Below are positions 42,801 to 54,371 of a stretch of 64,000 nt of DNA, one piece after another. Numbering within the stretch: the first letter of the stretch is position 1; every line of letters starts with the position of its first letter. The DNA comes from Gloeopeniophorella convolvens. Taxonomy: Eukaryota > Basidiomycota > Agaricomycetes > Russulales. The stretch is from assembly GCA_022496205.1 (NCBI GenBank), contig WTXD01000001.1, positions 1,736,001 through 1,800,000 of the forward strand, read 5' to 3'. A program made the translations under genes and the position numbers. The notes under the pieces were generated by a model that saw only the letters and a program-made list of their open reading frames with translations, was not told where the DNA came from and made no database searches.

Positions 42801-42921
42801 TGATAGACTTATCCATGGATACGTCCGGCTCTTCCGAGTCTACCTCTATATCTGCGCCTTGGAGCCAGGTTTTGTCCTGGGGTGCATGATCAGGAGAACT
42901 GAATAGCGAGCGTTTTGACAT
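39887..42921 (-). CDS. P-loop NTPase with PD-(D/E)xK nuclease-like C-terminus (Crinkler/CR type)
   Basis: About 900 residues over seven or so exons. An acidic Ser/Pro head starts at 42921, followed by a helical region and then the NTPase: Walker A 'SSGTGKSRLLDEF' and Walker B 'DIFITFDEAHEL'. 'MGRPLWGSLYD' is assembled across the intron near 41.1 kb. The C-terminal domain contains 'GVDMVIPYLY' and, some 15 residues on, 'ILVQVKLYGQ', the D...QxK spacing of a restriction-endonuclease-fold site. NTPase plus such a nuclease is the plan of Crinkler-RHS-type (CR) proteins described in oomycetes and fungi, some of which are effectors. The exon joint near 42,300-42,420 is unresolved. It sits within a duplicated unknown family and beside a LINE remnant. 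Confidence 0.75.
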
Positions 42922-42957
42922 GATTGTACGGGGTCAAGTAAGTTGTCCGGTACGCGA

Positions 42958-43745
42958 TTTTTTTTTTTTAAGTCTGCATTTGTATACCGCAGCAAGTGAT
43001 GCTACACTAAGACGCGGTCGTCGAGTATATACGACAATTACAGGTCGGAGGTAAGGTTATGATCTAGATGTGTACGTATGAATAAGATATGAGTGCTGTG
43101 CCGGGAAATGGTTGCGCGTGGTATGATGATGTCGTTAAGGGGGGTCTGGCCGTTCTGGCCGGGGGACCATGCAGCAGTGCGTAGCTTGAATGAATGCGAG
43201 CATCGCGGCTCCGCCTTCTGCGGTTCCGAAGAGTTTTGCGAGTGAGTAGTCTCGGTCGATAGGTCGGAGGTGAGTGGCTCGCGCCGTTTCGAAAAGCGGG
43301 CATTCGCAAATGACGTGCTCTGGTGTTTGGAGTGGGGGAGGGTTTGATGGTGAGCCACACATGCACGACGTGGGGCGGCCTGGTGCAGGAAAGAAACGGG
43401 CGGTGTAGGAACCTGTGAACGCATGGCCAGTGAGGAGACGAATGAAGGTGCAAAATACGGACCGGGGAGCTTTGCGTTTCCGCATTGCTTCGATGGCCGG
43501 GGCCATCTTGCCATTCGGGGGGTTGGCAAGGCCTAGGTAGGCTTGGCTGCGGCGGGTCGATGCGTGCCAGCGTTGTTGCCACGCAGCGATGGCTGCTTCC
43601 TTGTTTCCCATTCTCCGGTACGCGATCCACGCCCCATTTAGGGGTCGGCTTTCGGTGTGGCGGGCCGCTGTGCCGTCCGCGTGTTATGCGCGCTCGCTGC
43701 TCCGAGTCCACATTGACTCTGACACGCATCGAGGCGACAGTGATC
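42958..43745 (-). mobile_element. 5'-truncated non-LTR retrotransposon (LINE) 3' end
   Basis: A 12-base T run on the plus strand (42958-42969) is the poly(A) tail of an element on the minus strand. Upstream of it a frame ending near 43135 reads 'HTESRPLNGAWIAYRRMG', typical of the end of RNase H, then 'LLTGHAFTGSYTARFF' and a Cys/His segment ('SCMCGS...EHVICECPLF') found at the C-terminus of fungal Tad/I-type LINE polymerases. Reverse transcriptase itself is absent, so the copy is dead on arrival. I could not see clear target-site duplications. Confidence 0.7.
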
Positions 43746-44032
43746 TACCGTGTAAGTACTACAGATCGATCGGTTGTCATCAATGTGGGTGCGGTCTGCT
43801 TATGGGTAACTATACTGCGGCCGAAGTGCTAGATTCTGATCTCGTTACTGCCGCCATAGAGCTCTGGATGAGATGGCAAGGGCAAGGGCTCCTGCAGTAC
43901 TGACTGCTGTATTGAAGTATATAAACATATTCCACCTTCACACCACGCAGTGAACCAAAGGACCCTATGTCGAGAACCTTGCATCGTCGGATGCACACTA
44001 GGTATATCGGTAGGAAGCAGGGCTACTTTCCG

Positions 44033-45156
44033 CTATGACACCACACGAACGTGGGCTGCCATGTGACGGTCGTGATCCTCCCAGAATGCTTGAAGGGCAC
44101 GAGAAATCTTCAGCTTGTCGCCGGAGCGTCGGAAGGCCACGAGCCTCCCGGAGCGCGGATAGATGAGCAACTCCCCCTCTCTGGGATGTGAGTGAAGGAA
44201 GACCCCTGGGCGTGCTTTGATGGGCTCCGTAATCTCGAGGACGCGAACGACAGCTGCCTCTCCTTTGCGTATTGTTGGCTCGAAACAGATGATCCCTGCC
44301 CCTAAAGCATCGCGAAAGCACAATTGAGACGACCCAACTGCCCAGTAAAGTAGCTTATGAAAAGGTTACCACGAGTGAACAATCCCTCCTTCGGTAGCCC
44401 GGCTCCAATATTGATCTGGGCGCGGTCGACGCCCTCTCTCGTTTTCACGTAGCATGTAAACCCACACCTGGCAAAGTTCGCTGGGAACGGTTGCCCGAAC
44501 CGCTCCACCACCGGTATGTTCCCGAGCACGCGCCTACCGGCCTTGGGATAGGATGACCAGGCCGCAAGCTGTTCCCGGGTCGCCAAATCCTCCTCCCGTA
44601 AAAGCTCTGCCAGGCCGATCTTACAGGGTTGCGTCAAGTGGCCAGGAGACACATGCCACGGCGCGCCGTTGCCCCGCAGCAGGTCGCGGCCCTCCTCGAA
44701 CGCGCGCGGGACGTTATTATCTTGGGCGACCCGGAAGAATAGTTGGCCATATCCGGTGGGGTCCCCCGGCGGCAGGTAGTAGAGGAACCCTTGGGTTCCG
44801 TCTGGGAACGGCACCTTCCCGATGCCTGGCTCGAGGCGATCGTACCGCAGAAAAGAGCGCCGAGCTCCAAGACTGTGACGAGCCCATATGGTAGCTGTAC
44901 CGAGTGAGAGGTCGATGAAGTCGGAGGGTTGAAGGCGAGCAGGGTCAAGGGTGCGGATGAATCTTCCTCTAAGCAGTCACTTTGAAAAGAATTGGCCCGT
45001 CTCGCGGTAGACGGGTCCTGACAAGGATGAGAGGTGTCGTTGTGCAAATAAGCTGTGAGAAAGACCGGCTTGAATACAGTGAGTTGATTTATGGGACGAG
45101 CGGGAGCGCAGAGATGCAGCAAGGCGGTAAAAGATGGATGCGGTTGGGCCCGCCAT
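44033..45156 (-). CDS. Uncharacterised agaricomycete protein, copy 2
   Basis: Paralogue of the gene at 38452-39593. Exons 45023-45156, 44370-44968 and 44033-44301. The start 'MAGPTASIFYRLAASLRS' again looks like a presequence. A 54-base intron (44969-45022) removes an in-frame TGA, giving 'LSSLGRFIRTLDPARL'. Conserved blocks follow: 'VPFPDGTQGFLYYLPPGD', 'APWHVSPGHLTQPCKIGL', 'VVERFGQPFPANFARC', then after a 68-base intron 'AVVRVLEITEPIKARP' and 'ALQAFWEDHDRHM'. Both copies and the relic are on the minus strand around the CR-type gene and the LINE. Function unknown. Confidence 0.75.
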
Positions 45157-45621
45157 GATGAAGGGTTACAAGCGAGAAGGTCACTCGCGAGTGCACGACA
45201 GCCTGAGGTCGCGCGTACGCGACTGAAGTAGATATTACATAAAACGCGCGCGCTGTGCTCCGGAATGGCGGAATGGAGTCTGGCACCGAGTAACGACTCG
45301 GAACTCCCAATAAACACATATGAAACACTACTTCATTACCCAGACCATGAACTCCTTCTACGACAATGACGACAAACCGAAAAGAGCGTTGTTGCAGGGA
45401 CTATGTAGTATAACTATGAAGAACACGAGCAGCAGCAGCGCAGACCCGAAACGACCGACCGAGCGACCATAATTAGAGCTTATAATGCGGAAGACACAGC
45501 GGGAGAGCGGGAGTCGGGGGGCACGGAAACGCGAGAGCAATGGAACGAATGTGCAGCGTGCAGGGTCAGGGTCAGCGAATAGATATAGATATACGTGCGG
45601 GGCGCGCGCGTGGCGCGCGCC
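45157..45621. other. Intergenic gap
   Basis: 465 bases between the start of copy 2 and the 3' end of the kinase gene. AT-richer than its surroundings; no gene seen. Confidence 0.5.
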
Positions 45622-48600
45622 TCATCGCGGCGACGACGCGAAGAGCGAGAGCATCTTCTCCGCGCCGCGCTTGAGCTTCTTGTTCTTCTGTTTCTCGTGC
45701 TCATCTACGGGCGGCGCGCGCACCGTCTCGATAACGTCGGGGTCGAGCCGCGCGTCGCCGTTCGTCGACGCGTCGCTCGACGAACCGGGGCTCCCGACCG
45801 ACACCGTGCTCTCCTTCGACTTGAGCGACGGATGCGGTAGCGTGCGCGGCGACGATGCGGACGACAGCGTCGTGCTCTCGCTCGCGCTGATCAGCGACTT
45901 GCCCGCGGACTGCGACGACCGCGCGGACGGCGGTGACTTGGCGCGCAGGAACGTCTTGGGCGTGCGCCGGAACGGCAGCGCGCCGGTGCGCCCGCGGCGC
46001 TCCTTCTGCGCGGGGGTCGGCGAGCCGCCGCCGTTGGTGAGCGTCGTGGCGGTCGAGAGGCGCGTCGAGTCTGAGATGCCTGACGTCGAGCGGTTCGGCG
46101 TCGAGCCCTTGCGGAAGACAGCGAGCTTGTAGCGGTCGACGACGCCACGCGCAAAGAGGCTCGTCCCGCGCGCGCCGTTGCGATCCTCACCGTCAGCCTC
46201 GATGAAGTCCCAGTCTTCGTCCTCCTCGTCGCGCTCCATGCGCACGTCGTCGTCGTTCGCGTCCGAGAGGTCGCGGTCGAGCGCGGGCACACCCGACTTT
46301 TCGCGCCGGTTGCGCTGGCGACTCGGGCGCTGCGCGTGCGTCTTGGGCGCCGGCACCTTTTTCGCCTCCTTGCGATGGATGTCGGGGCCGTTGGACGCAG
46401 CAGCAGCGGCCTCGGCGGCGGCCTTGATAGGCGAGGGTGGCGTCATGGGTGTCGGGATATCCTCGCTCGCGCGTGGGGTGGCGTCGGCGACTGGTGCAGG
46501 AGGCTTAACACTCGTGTCGACAGGTGGGAGCTCGGGCCTGGTCGCGACCGGGCTCTGCTTGGCAGGCGGCGCAGGCGGTGGGAGGGCAGCAGGCCGCGCC
46601 TCGGGGGTCTTCGGCTCCGGCGTATGTTCGCCCTGGCCCTCCACTTCAACAGTAGCTGGTTCCACAGTCTCGGGGGCGATCGCGCCATTGAGCTCGGCGA
46701 GGATGCTGTCGCCCGTGACGTCCTCCTCCTCTTCCTCCTCTTCAGACACCTCTTCCTCATCATCGATGATAACGGAATGCCGGCCTTTGAACGAGTACCC
46801 GTCGAACACGTCGATGCCGTCGTCCGGCGGCGGGTGGACCGAGGAGCTGCGCGACTGCGATGGCGTGGCGACCGAGTCTTCGCCGTCTGTCGCCTCTTGG
46901 TCGGTCTGGTCGCGCTCCTGGTCCGTGTCCACGTCGTTCTCATCATTAATTACAGGTTCCATATCGAGGAAGGTGTCGTCAAAATTCTGGGTATCGCTTG
47001 CATTTGAGGGGTCAATGGGAGGGATATATGGGGCTGCGCGAGACGTCAGACGTGAATACTGACAAGTGAAAGGGATCACGAACGTATATAGCGCTTGTAA
47101 TACACGTGGGCCCAATCTCTGCCAGAATCGCAAGGTATCAGCAGAGCACTCACATACTGGGCAAATACTCACATCATCGAGAAATAAGGGTGGCGCTTTA
47201 TTCGCGGCTCGCTGATACGGAGCGCCGGATTGCGCTGCAGAAGCTACGCACATGCACAATCCCGTTAGCAACCGCGCCAATTCCGGACGAAACAAAAAGA
47301 AGCAACTCACTCCCCGGAGAAGACTCTTCGTATCTTGGTCCATCGCCCGGTCGTCCGGGAACTGGAGCTCGTCCTGCAGGACTCTGACATACATGTCCGA
47401 GTGGTTGTCCGCCCAGAACGGCGTCTACACATAGGACCCCAATTCAGTCATCCTGGAGTAGGTCTGATGGAGTGGGAAGCACTCACGATGCCTGTGAGCA
47501 TCTCATACAGCATCGTGCCGAAGCTCCACCAGTCGACCTCATAGCTGTACGGCAGGCCCTGGATCACCTCCGGCGCGAGGTACTCCGCTGTTCCGCAGAA
47601 TGTGCTTGTGGTGTCCGCATTGCGCGGCGGCCACGGGCCATTCGCGATGTCCTTGTCGTCCTTCATCCAGTGCGGCGAGGCCCCCGCGGACGGCGGCGTC
47701 CCGGGCGCGATCGCGCGGCGCGGGAACTCCTTCGAGAGGCCAAAGTCGGTCAGCACGATGTGCCCGTCCGCCGCGATGAGGATGTTCTCCGGCTTGAGGT
47801 CGCGATAGACGACGCCCGCCGTATGTAGGCCCTCGACGCCCTCGACAATCTCGGCCGCGTAGAAGCGTGCGCGGTCGCGCCCAAGGCGGCCCCACCGCGC
47901 GAGCTGCGTCGCGAGGTCGCCACCAGGGTGGAAGTCCTGCGCCAAGCCGCGGCGTCAGCGCGGGGAAAGAAGGGAAGCAGTTATATCCAGGCACGCACCA
48001 TAACAAGGAAGAGGTTTTCCTTGTCGTGGAAGCTCCACCAGAGCTTGACGACGAAGGGATCGCTGCCTTCGGCGGCCATGCGGCGAAGCACGGCTTGCTC
48101 CGTGAGCGTGTGCTGGAGCTCCTGGTGCGCGAGCACATGGCGCTTGGTAATCGCCTTGAGCGCATACAGGTCCGCGCTGTTCTTATGCTTCACGAGGAGC
48201 ACCTTGCCTGCACAGCCCTTGCCGAGTACGCGCATCATCTCAAAGTCGGACACCTGCACCTTGCGCGAGACGCGGTCCTTGGCCGGCGCGGCCGACTTGG
48301 ACCGCTTCTTGCGCCGCTCGCGCGATGTGTTGACCGACGACTCGTCCTCTGTTGCGGACGCAGAGGCTGACGCAGTCTCGATTGCGCTCGCCCCGACAGA
48401 GGTGGCGGACTGCGTGTACACGCGTGAGAGGCGCGCCGCCTTGTCCGGGTCCGCGGACTGCGAGCGCGGAATGCGCGACGGGTGCTCGAGGGGCACCGGG
48501 GTGATCGGGGCGGCATCTTGGGCGACGCCATTGATGATACTATCGGCAGGGGCGGGAGCGGGAGATGACGTGGCAGCAACGGTGGCGGCGGCAGCGGCAG

Positions 48601-50186
48601 CGGCGGCAGAGGCGGGGGCAGAGGGCGACTCGGGGGCGGCGATCGAGCCATCCTCCGAGGCCTCGATTTCGATCGCGTCGGACTTTGCCGACGGCGCAGC
48701 GGACTCTGCGTCTGCGTCGTGCGCCGCGCCGTCACCCTGCGCGCCTTCAGAGGTCGACTTGTCGTCGCTGACGAGCGACGGCGCAGTGTCCGTGTCTTGG
48801 ACCGAGGCCTCGTCGTGCGTCTCCTCGACCTCTTCGATGTCCTCGCGGAAGCGGCTCCCACGGCGTTCGAGCCCGGGAGGCTTGCCGCTTGCGGCGTCCT
48901 CCCGCGGCTCGCGCTCTTGGCGAGTGCGCTGGGCGTCCTCCACGACGCTTGAATTATGCATGGTGATATTGACAGTGCTCGGCGAGGTCATATGCGCGGC
49001 AATGTCCGAGCGCACACGTTTGATTGCGCGCTCGACACGCACGCTCTCGAGGTCATCCGTGCGTACGCGCACGAATCGCTTCCATGGGCGAGCCTGGCGG
49101 AAGACTTGGTCATTCGAGAGCGTAGTGAGGTATGCTGCAAGACCCGTGATTGTCGGGTTGGTGGAGGTGGACGCGCCGAGCCCGCCGACGGCGACTTCGC
49201 CCGAATCATCCAAGAACGGATCTGCGATCTCCGCTCTAGGCGAGACGAGCGGTGTTGGGAGGGAGGAGGGGACGGGGCTCGCTGGACTCGCCGAGATGGG
49301 GCGCGGTGCGCCGGCTGCGGAGCCACGAGCGCTGGCCGACTTGCCCGAAGGGGAGGCGAGGCGCGAGAGGGTGTTGAGGAAGACGGATTTGCGCTTCGCG
49401 GGCTGGGGCAGTGCCGCAGGATCGATCGGGAGGGTAGGGCGGGTGACGCTCGGATACGCGTCGTGAAGCTTGTGATCGAGCTCGACGATCTCGCGTGCAG
49501 TGCGGCTGAGCGTCAAGTTGTGCGTAGGCGCTGGGAAAGTAAGGGCGGCGCAGCCAGGTTAGCTTGCACGTCAAACCCAAGCTGGGGTGATGGGCGCAGA
49601 GCTGCGCTCATGCCGGATCGGAAGCAACGAGGCTTCGAAGCGGTGAGCGGATGCAACGTAGGTGAAAGGGAGACAGAAGCATGACGCCACTGCCCCACGA
49701 CGCATACAGCGGAGAAGGCAACGAGGGGATGTGGGGGCGAATCGCGAATGGGTACTCACTCTTGACGTACAGGGTGTACGAGACAGGGTCGTGTGGGTTT
49801 TCTGCGACGCTCACAGTCCACGGACCGTCCTGGGCATCCATGCGCAGCACCTGTCTGCGGGCTGGCCGGGGTTGGATATCCTGAGAGGCAGTCATGATAG
49901 GAGACGGAGGGGTGTTCTCAACGTGCACGGTGGAGTCAAGCTCGAAAAAGGAGGGGTCTGTGACGCTCTGCGACTGTGCTTTGAGTTTGCGACGGCGCCT
50001 GGTCGATAGGCTGGAGCGGGCGTCGAGGGAGGGAGACTTGGAGAGGGCGGGATCCGAGCTGGCGTGTGCGCTGTCGGGGCGATGCAAGATGTTGCTAAGA
50101 CCGAGTACGGTCCTGGATATTCTGCGCTTGGAGTCAACGGAGGGGCGGGATGGCTGTGGCGACAGGGTCTGGTCTTGACTTTGCAT
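45622..50186 (-). CDS. AGC-family Ser/Thr protein kinase with PX-like N-terminal domain
   Basis: Seven exons (49760-50186, 47999-49530, 47487-47936, 47311-47424, 47173-47243, 47084-47118, 45622-47033) give 1,346 residues. After a Ser-rich head, a PX-like region runs from '[20 protein letters not shown]' through '[17 protein letters not shown]', resuming at '[20 protein letters not shown]'. The kinase spans about 570-865: 'LGKGCAGKV', lysine in 'YALKAI', '[10 protein letters not shown]', '[10 protein letters not shown]', activation loop '[14 protein letters not shown]', '[18 protein letters not shown]'. The AGC extension has '[15 protein letters not shown]' and a hydrophobic-motif-like 'FDGYSFKG', then a long disordered tail. 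The first intron is 229 bases, long for this window. I expect an S6K-like signalling kinase; the exact orthologue is uncertain. Confidence 0.88.
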
Positions 50187-53035
50187 ACAACGAGTGGTGT
50201 ACGGGGACCCTAGCAGTGGGATGGGAAGCCCTTTGGGAGAAAGATGGACGAGGGAGAGTGCGAGAGAGGGAAAAAGAACGGGAAAGGGAAAGGCTCGGAT
50301 ATAGCTGGGCAGCGGTGAAAAAAAGGGAGCGGGAGCGAGGCGTGCGGGTTACGGCGTGCCAAAGCCACGAGTCGTGGACGGCAACGTTGACGCCGGCGCC
50401 TCGAGGCTCGCGCTCGGGTCGCGGGAATCGGGGACAATTGAGATGATACTGATCTACGCGCTTTTGTTGCGTTGATGAGGATAAGAAAGGAAGCAAGTGA
50501 GGGAGCGGGAGAGTGGACGACGGTGCAGGCGAAAAAGATTAAATAACGGAAGGGTGCATGGTGTATTGGTCTCTAAGTAGTTGGCGCTGCGCTGAGTCCG
50601 CCGGACGCTTTCCTCTCCTTGTCCTGTCTCACGCCTCCTCTTTTGCCATGTACGTAAATCGGCCTTTCCAGTAATTATAAACACAAAATCGTAACGCGAA
50701 TCGAGCCCGGCCAGCGATGTGGCCGTGCGCTGCAGCCCGGACCAGGACAGAGATGGCAACTCTCCAGCTCTAGCTCCAGCTGTCGAACAATGGCTGCGCG
50801 CGGCCCTTGCCTTACCCCTGCAGCCCGCCGATAAGTACATGATGTGGTACCGCCACCAGCGCTCGCCACCGCAGCCGATCCTTCGTGCCGCTGTGATCTG
50901 CTAAGTATCACCATCAGCAAGCAGAAGATGCGAACAGCACCGCGGATGAATCAGCCCCGTCTGAGCTTCGCACCCTCAACGTCGCCATCGAGGAGATCTC
51001 CTTCTCAAACAGGGTTCTCCCCGTGCCTGGCCCATCTGGGCTGTCCAGGCTGCGTCACCGCCCGCTCGCAACGCGCAACACCCCGCTATCTCTGACCTCA
51101 CCCTTGCGAGGAACTGATCCGCATATCGGGGTCGCCCGCAGCCCGCAGGGTCGGGACCTGGACTCGCGATAAGCAATAGGCTCGTCGCCAGAGCCACACA
51201 AACCGATACCGCACTGCTGTAGTCAGTGCGCGATACGATGATGACTCCAGCTGCCGCGCCCTCGCACACTATCACATGAATCGAGCGTGCACGCATCTTC
51301 ACCCGCTGCGCGGCGCGTACACATACTCGCTCACACGTACAGAGACATGCTCGGAACGGACATCGTACAGCGCGCCACGTCGTATGCATGGACATTGCCC
51401 GATCCTCGTCGCGCGCACGAAGGACCGAGCCTTGTGAACGTTGAACATTTGAACTCTCTGCATGTGTTTTTCAAATTCGCGCGTCCCGTTCCGCGCGAAG
51501 CGGGTGACACGCCGCGGACGCGTGTCACAAAGTTCAGAGCTTGGACAACGGCCGGCCTCCTGTGCGCACTCGCGCGCCGTCCGGTGGCGAATCCCGCGCT
51601 TATTAGCCCCTTCACCTGTCGCACGCACCCGGATGCAAAGGGGAGTCCCGCGCCCGCTGCATACGTTGGGCGTTCGAACCCGCTAAAAATAATAGCGAAG
51701 TATGGTCGTGAGATGCGTATGGTAGAAGCCACTCCGCAGCGTTGTACATGCAGGGGCTGATGGAGCAAGAACAATACGCATTAGGAAGGCGCGTTCCTGT
51801 GATGCTTCGAGCTGGTGGTCTCGACCTATGCATGGCAACCTGCAGTCCGAAGATGCAAGTCAGGGACGGGCGAACGAAACAGCAACCGCGGGTCGCCGTC
51901 AGTGTCACATGCCAGTCTCGAATATAATAGAAACGCAACTGTATCGTCGAACCACCGTGGGCTGCGGCCGTAGGTTCATCTCGTCAGCATTGAGTACAAG
52001 GGCGATGGGACAAGGTTCAGCAATTGTTCGTAGGACATGGGCAAAGGGCGACAATTGTTGCAGAGGGGGGCCGCAAAGCAGGTGCGTTGAGGCCTTGGGC
52101 CAACCCGGCAACCGCGCACAAGCGGCGAGCTCGACGTGCTCACTGGAGTTGTTCGCGAGTAGATCGGCCCTGTTGTGGTAGCAGACAGCACAGAAGAACT
52201 TCATACCAACAGCCACCCGTCGTACATGCGCCTGAGGCTACCCTCCCGCAACGCTGCCGTGCGCTCTGCCCCCACCCCTACACTCCTGTCCTGTCCCCCC
52301 CTGTCCTGCTCTATGTTTCCGGTTCAACAGGGCCGGGGAGTGGAAGTCTTCTCGACAAGAAGGGTTTGTGGGGATGTTTTCTACATTGGCTGAGCGGGAA
52401 GCTGCGTCAACAGGACACCGTGGCGTTTTTTGATTGTCACTCTGTGACGCGAGAACTTGTCGTCTGGCGAAAACCTCGCTGTTGCTCAGGGTGAGTCCTT
52501 CAACCGCCTAAAGTTCTTAGTTCGCAGACGCACCCGGGTGAGCAGACCTGGTGATTTTCCCTGCATCGGTGACTTTCTAACGTATGGACATAGCTCAGAT
52601 TGGGCCCCACAACGAGAGAAAAAAAGGAACGAAAGCGTACTTTAAGGGTGTACAACCGCTTGCCGCTCTCGTCCACTGTGTACATCAAATGCATACTGAG
52701 CAAAGAAAAAAGGTAACGACGGCGACGGGCCCGAGAACAACACAGTCGACGACAAGGCGACAAAAACGCTGCTAGAGCGGACCGGTTTCCGGGCCGGGAG
52801 CCGAAAGACGCCTGCGGCAAGTTTGATGTCGGAGGCGGGACCGTCGAGGACAGTCAGCGAGTCGGCTCGGCTCGGGATGGGATTGGCGATCGGACAGCGT
52901 CCGGTCAAAACGTCTTTGTCAACAATGCTGATGCCGCCGTCAGCCTAAAAAGCCACTCGGGTCGGGCGGCTGCCAGCCACTACTTACTTATCATCCCTTC
53001 ATCCACCATCTCATCTCCCCGCCAGGCGTGCCGCG
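50187..53035. other. Gene-free stretch of 2.8 kb
   Basis: A GAGA/AAGAG-rich leader (50240-50340) lies upstream of the kinase. The rest has only short frames without splicing support. A polypyrimidine stretch at 52990-53025 leads into the Sec14-like gene. I see no RNA gene or transposon here. Confidence 0.55.
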
Positions 53036-54371
53036 ATGACCAAGACCACCGATGTGCTCACGACCCCCGCGCCGGGCACGGTCGTGAAGCCGGTCCATGA
53101 GTATGATGACGAGCAGCGCGCTAAGCTGCAGACCTTGCGCGAGGTGAGCACGCCAATCCTAGGATCCACGCACGCGCCACTAACCTCCTGTCTCCGCCTG
53201 CAGTACGCGTACTCGCTACATCTACCTGAGAGCGACTCCTACGCGCCGTGGGAGCGCCGCTGGCTCGACAAGCCCGACACGCTCCCGCGCTACCTACGCG
53301 CGGCCAAGTGGAAGCTCGACGACGCGCGCAAGCGCATCAAGGGCACGCTCGAGTGGCGCCGCGAGTTCAAGCCGGAGCTCATCCCGCCAGACGAGGTCAA
53401 GATCGAGGCGGCCACGGGGAAAATGTACGTGACGTGCCCGCATCCACCCTGCCCCGACTGCCCCCGACGCCCGCGCGCATTACAATAAGCGAGTCAGCGT
53501 GTTCCTGACGTCATCTCGCTTGCTTTCCTGCAGCATTCTCACTGGCTTCGATGTCGATGGCCGCCCGATCATCTACATGCGCCCTGGACGCGAGAACACG
53601 GAGACGTCGCCGCGGCAGCTGCGGCATCTTGTCTACATTCTGTGCGTCAGAGCGCGTCTCTGTTCACTGCGCGCGTGTCTGACTGCCATGGCTGCAGCGA
53701 GCGCGCGAAGGATCTCATGCCACCTGGGCAGGAGTCACTAATGATCATCGTCGACTACAAGAGTACGACACTGCGCACGAACCCATCGATCTCGGTCGCG
53801 CGGAAGGTGCTCACGATCCTGCAGCACCACTACGTCGAGACGCTCGGCCGCGCGCTCGTCGTGAACCTACCCGGCATCCTCTCCTTCTTTTACAAGGGCA
53901 TCTCACCGTTTCTCGACCCCGTCACGCGCGACAAGATGCGCTTCAACCCGGACCTTTTCGAGCTCATCCCGCGCGCGCACCTCGATGCGGACTTTGGCGG
54001 CGATTACGAGTTTGAGTTCGACCACGAGGCGTACTGGAGCCAGCTTATTCAGTGCGTCGCGCTGCTTTGGTGGCGGGTGCGATCGTGTGCTTACTTGCAT
54101 TGCTTCGATCGTAGGGCGTGCGGCATCGCTCCAGACGGCACGCGCGTGGCCAAGACCGGACTCGAAGCAGCCGCGTCGCACCCGACTGGTATCCCCACTG
54201 CGGCCAAGGACCACAGTCCCAGGTAAGCATGCCCGCGCGATCTCCCTATTTGTGCCCGGCTTACCCATCCTCTTCGGTTGCAGCACGACGGTCGTCGGCA
54301 CGCCCGACGACAAGGTCCTCGCGCCCCAGCACCACGATGTTGCCCTCCCCACCCCCGCCCCCGTCGCATGA
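53036..54371 (+). CDS. Sec14-like CRAL-TRIO phosphatidylinositol transfer protein (Pdr16/Sfh type)
   Basis: Six exons (53036-53143, 53204-53424, 53534-53641, 53698-54051, 54115-54222, 54284-54371) give 328 residues. The CRAL-TRIO N-terminal helices include 'LPRYLRAAKWKLDDARKRI' and 'LEWRREFKPELI'. The lipid-binding domain has 'TGFDVDGRPIIYMRP', 'SLMIIVDYKSTTLRTNPS', 'LVVNLPGILSFFYKGISPF' and 'DFGGDYEFEFDHEAYW'. Proteins of this type exchange phosphatidylinositol and a second lipid and tune phosphoinositide supply; yeast Pdr16 also affects azole tolerance. Two introns split the domain and all junctions keep frame. The C-terminal 35 residues are disordered. Confidence 0.9.

Noticed and set aside
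44969..45022. In-frame TGA as a nonsense mutation in copy 2 of the unknown family
   Set aside because: A 54-base GT-AG intron removes it and joins the conserved blocks in the correct phase.
51660..51710. B-box-like GTTCGAACC as a tRNA gene
   Set aside because: No pairing T stem and no A box.
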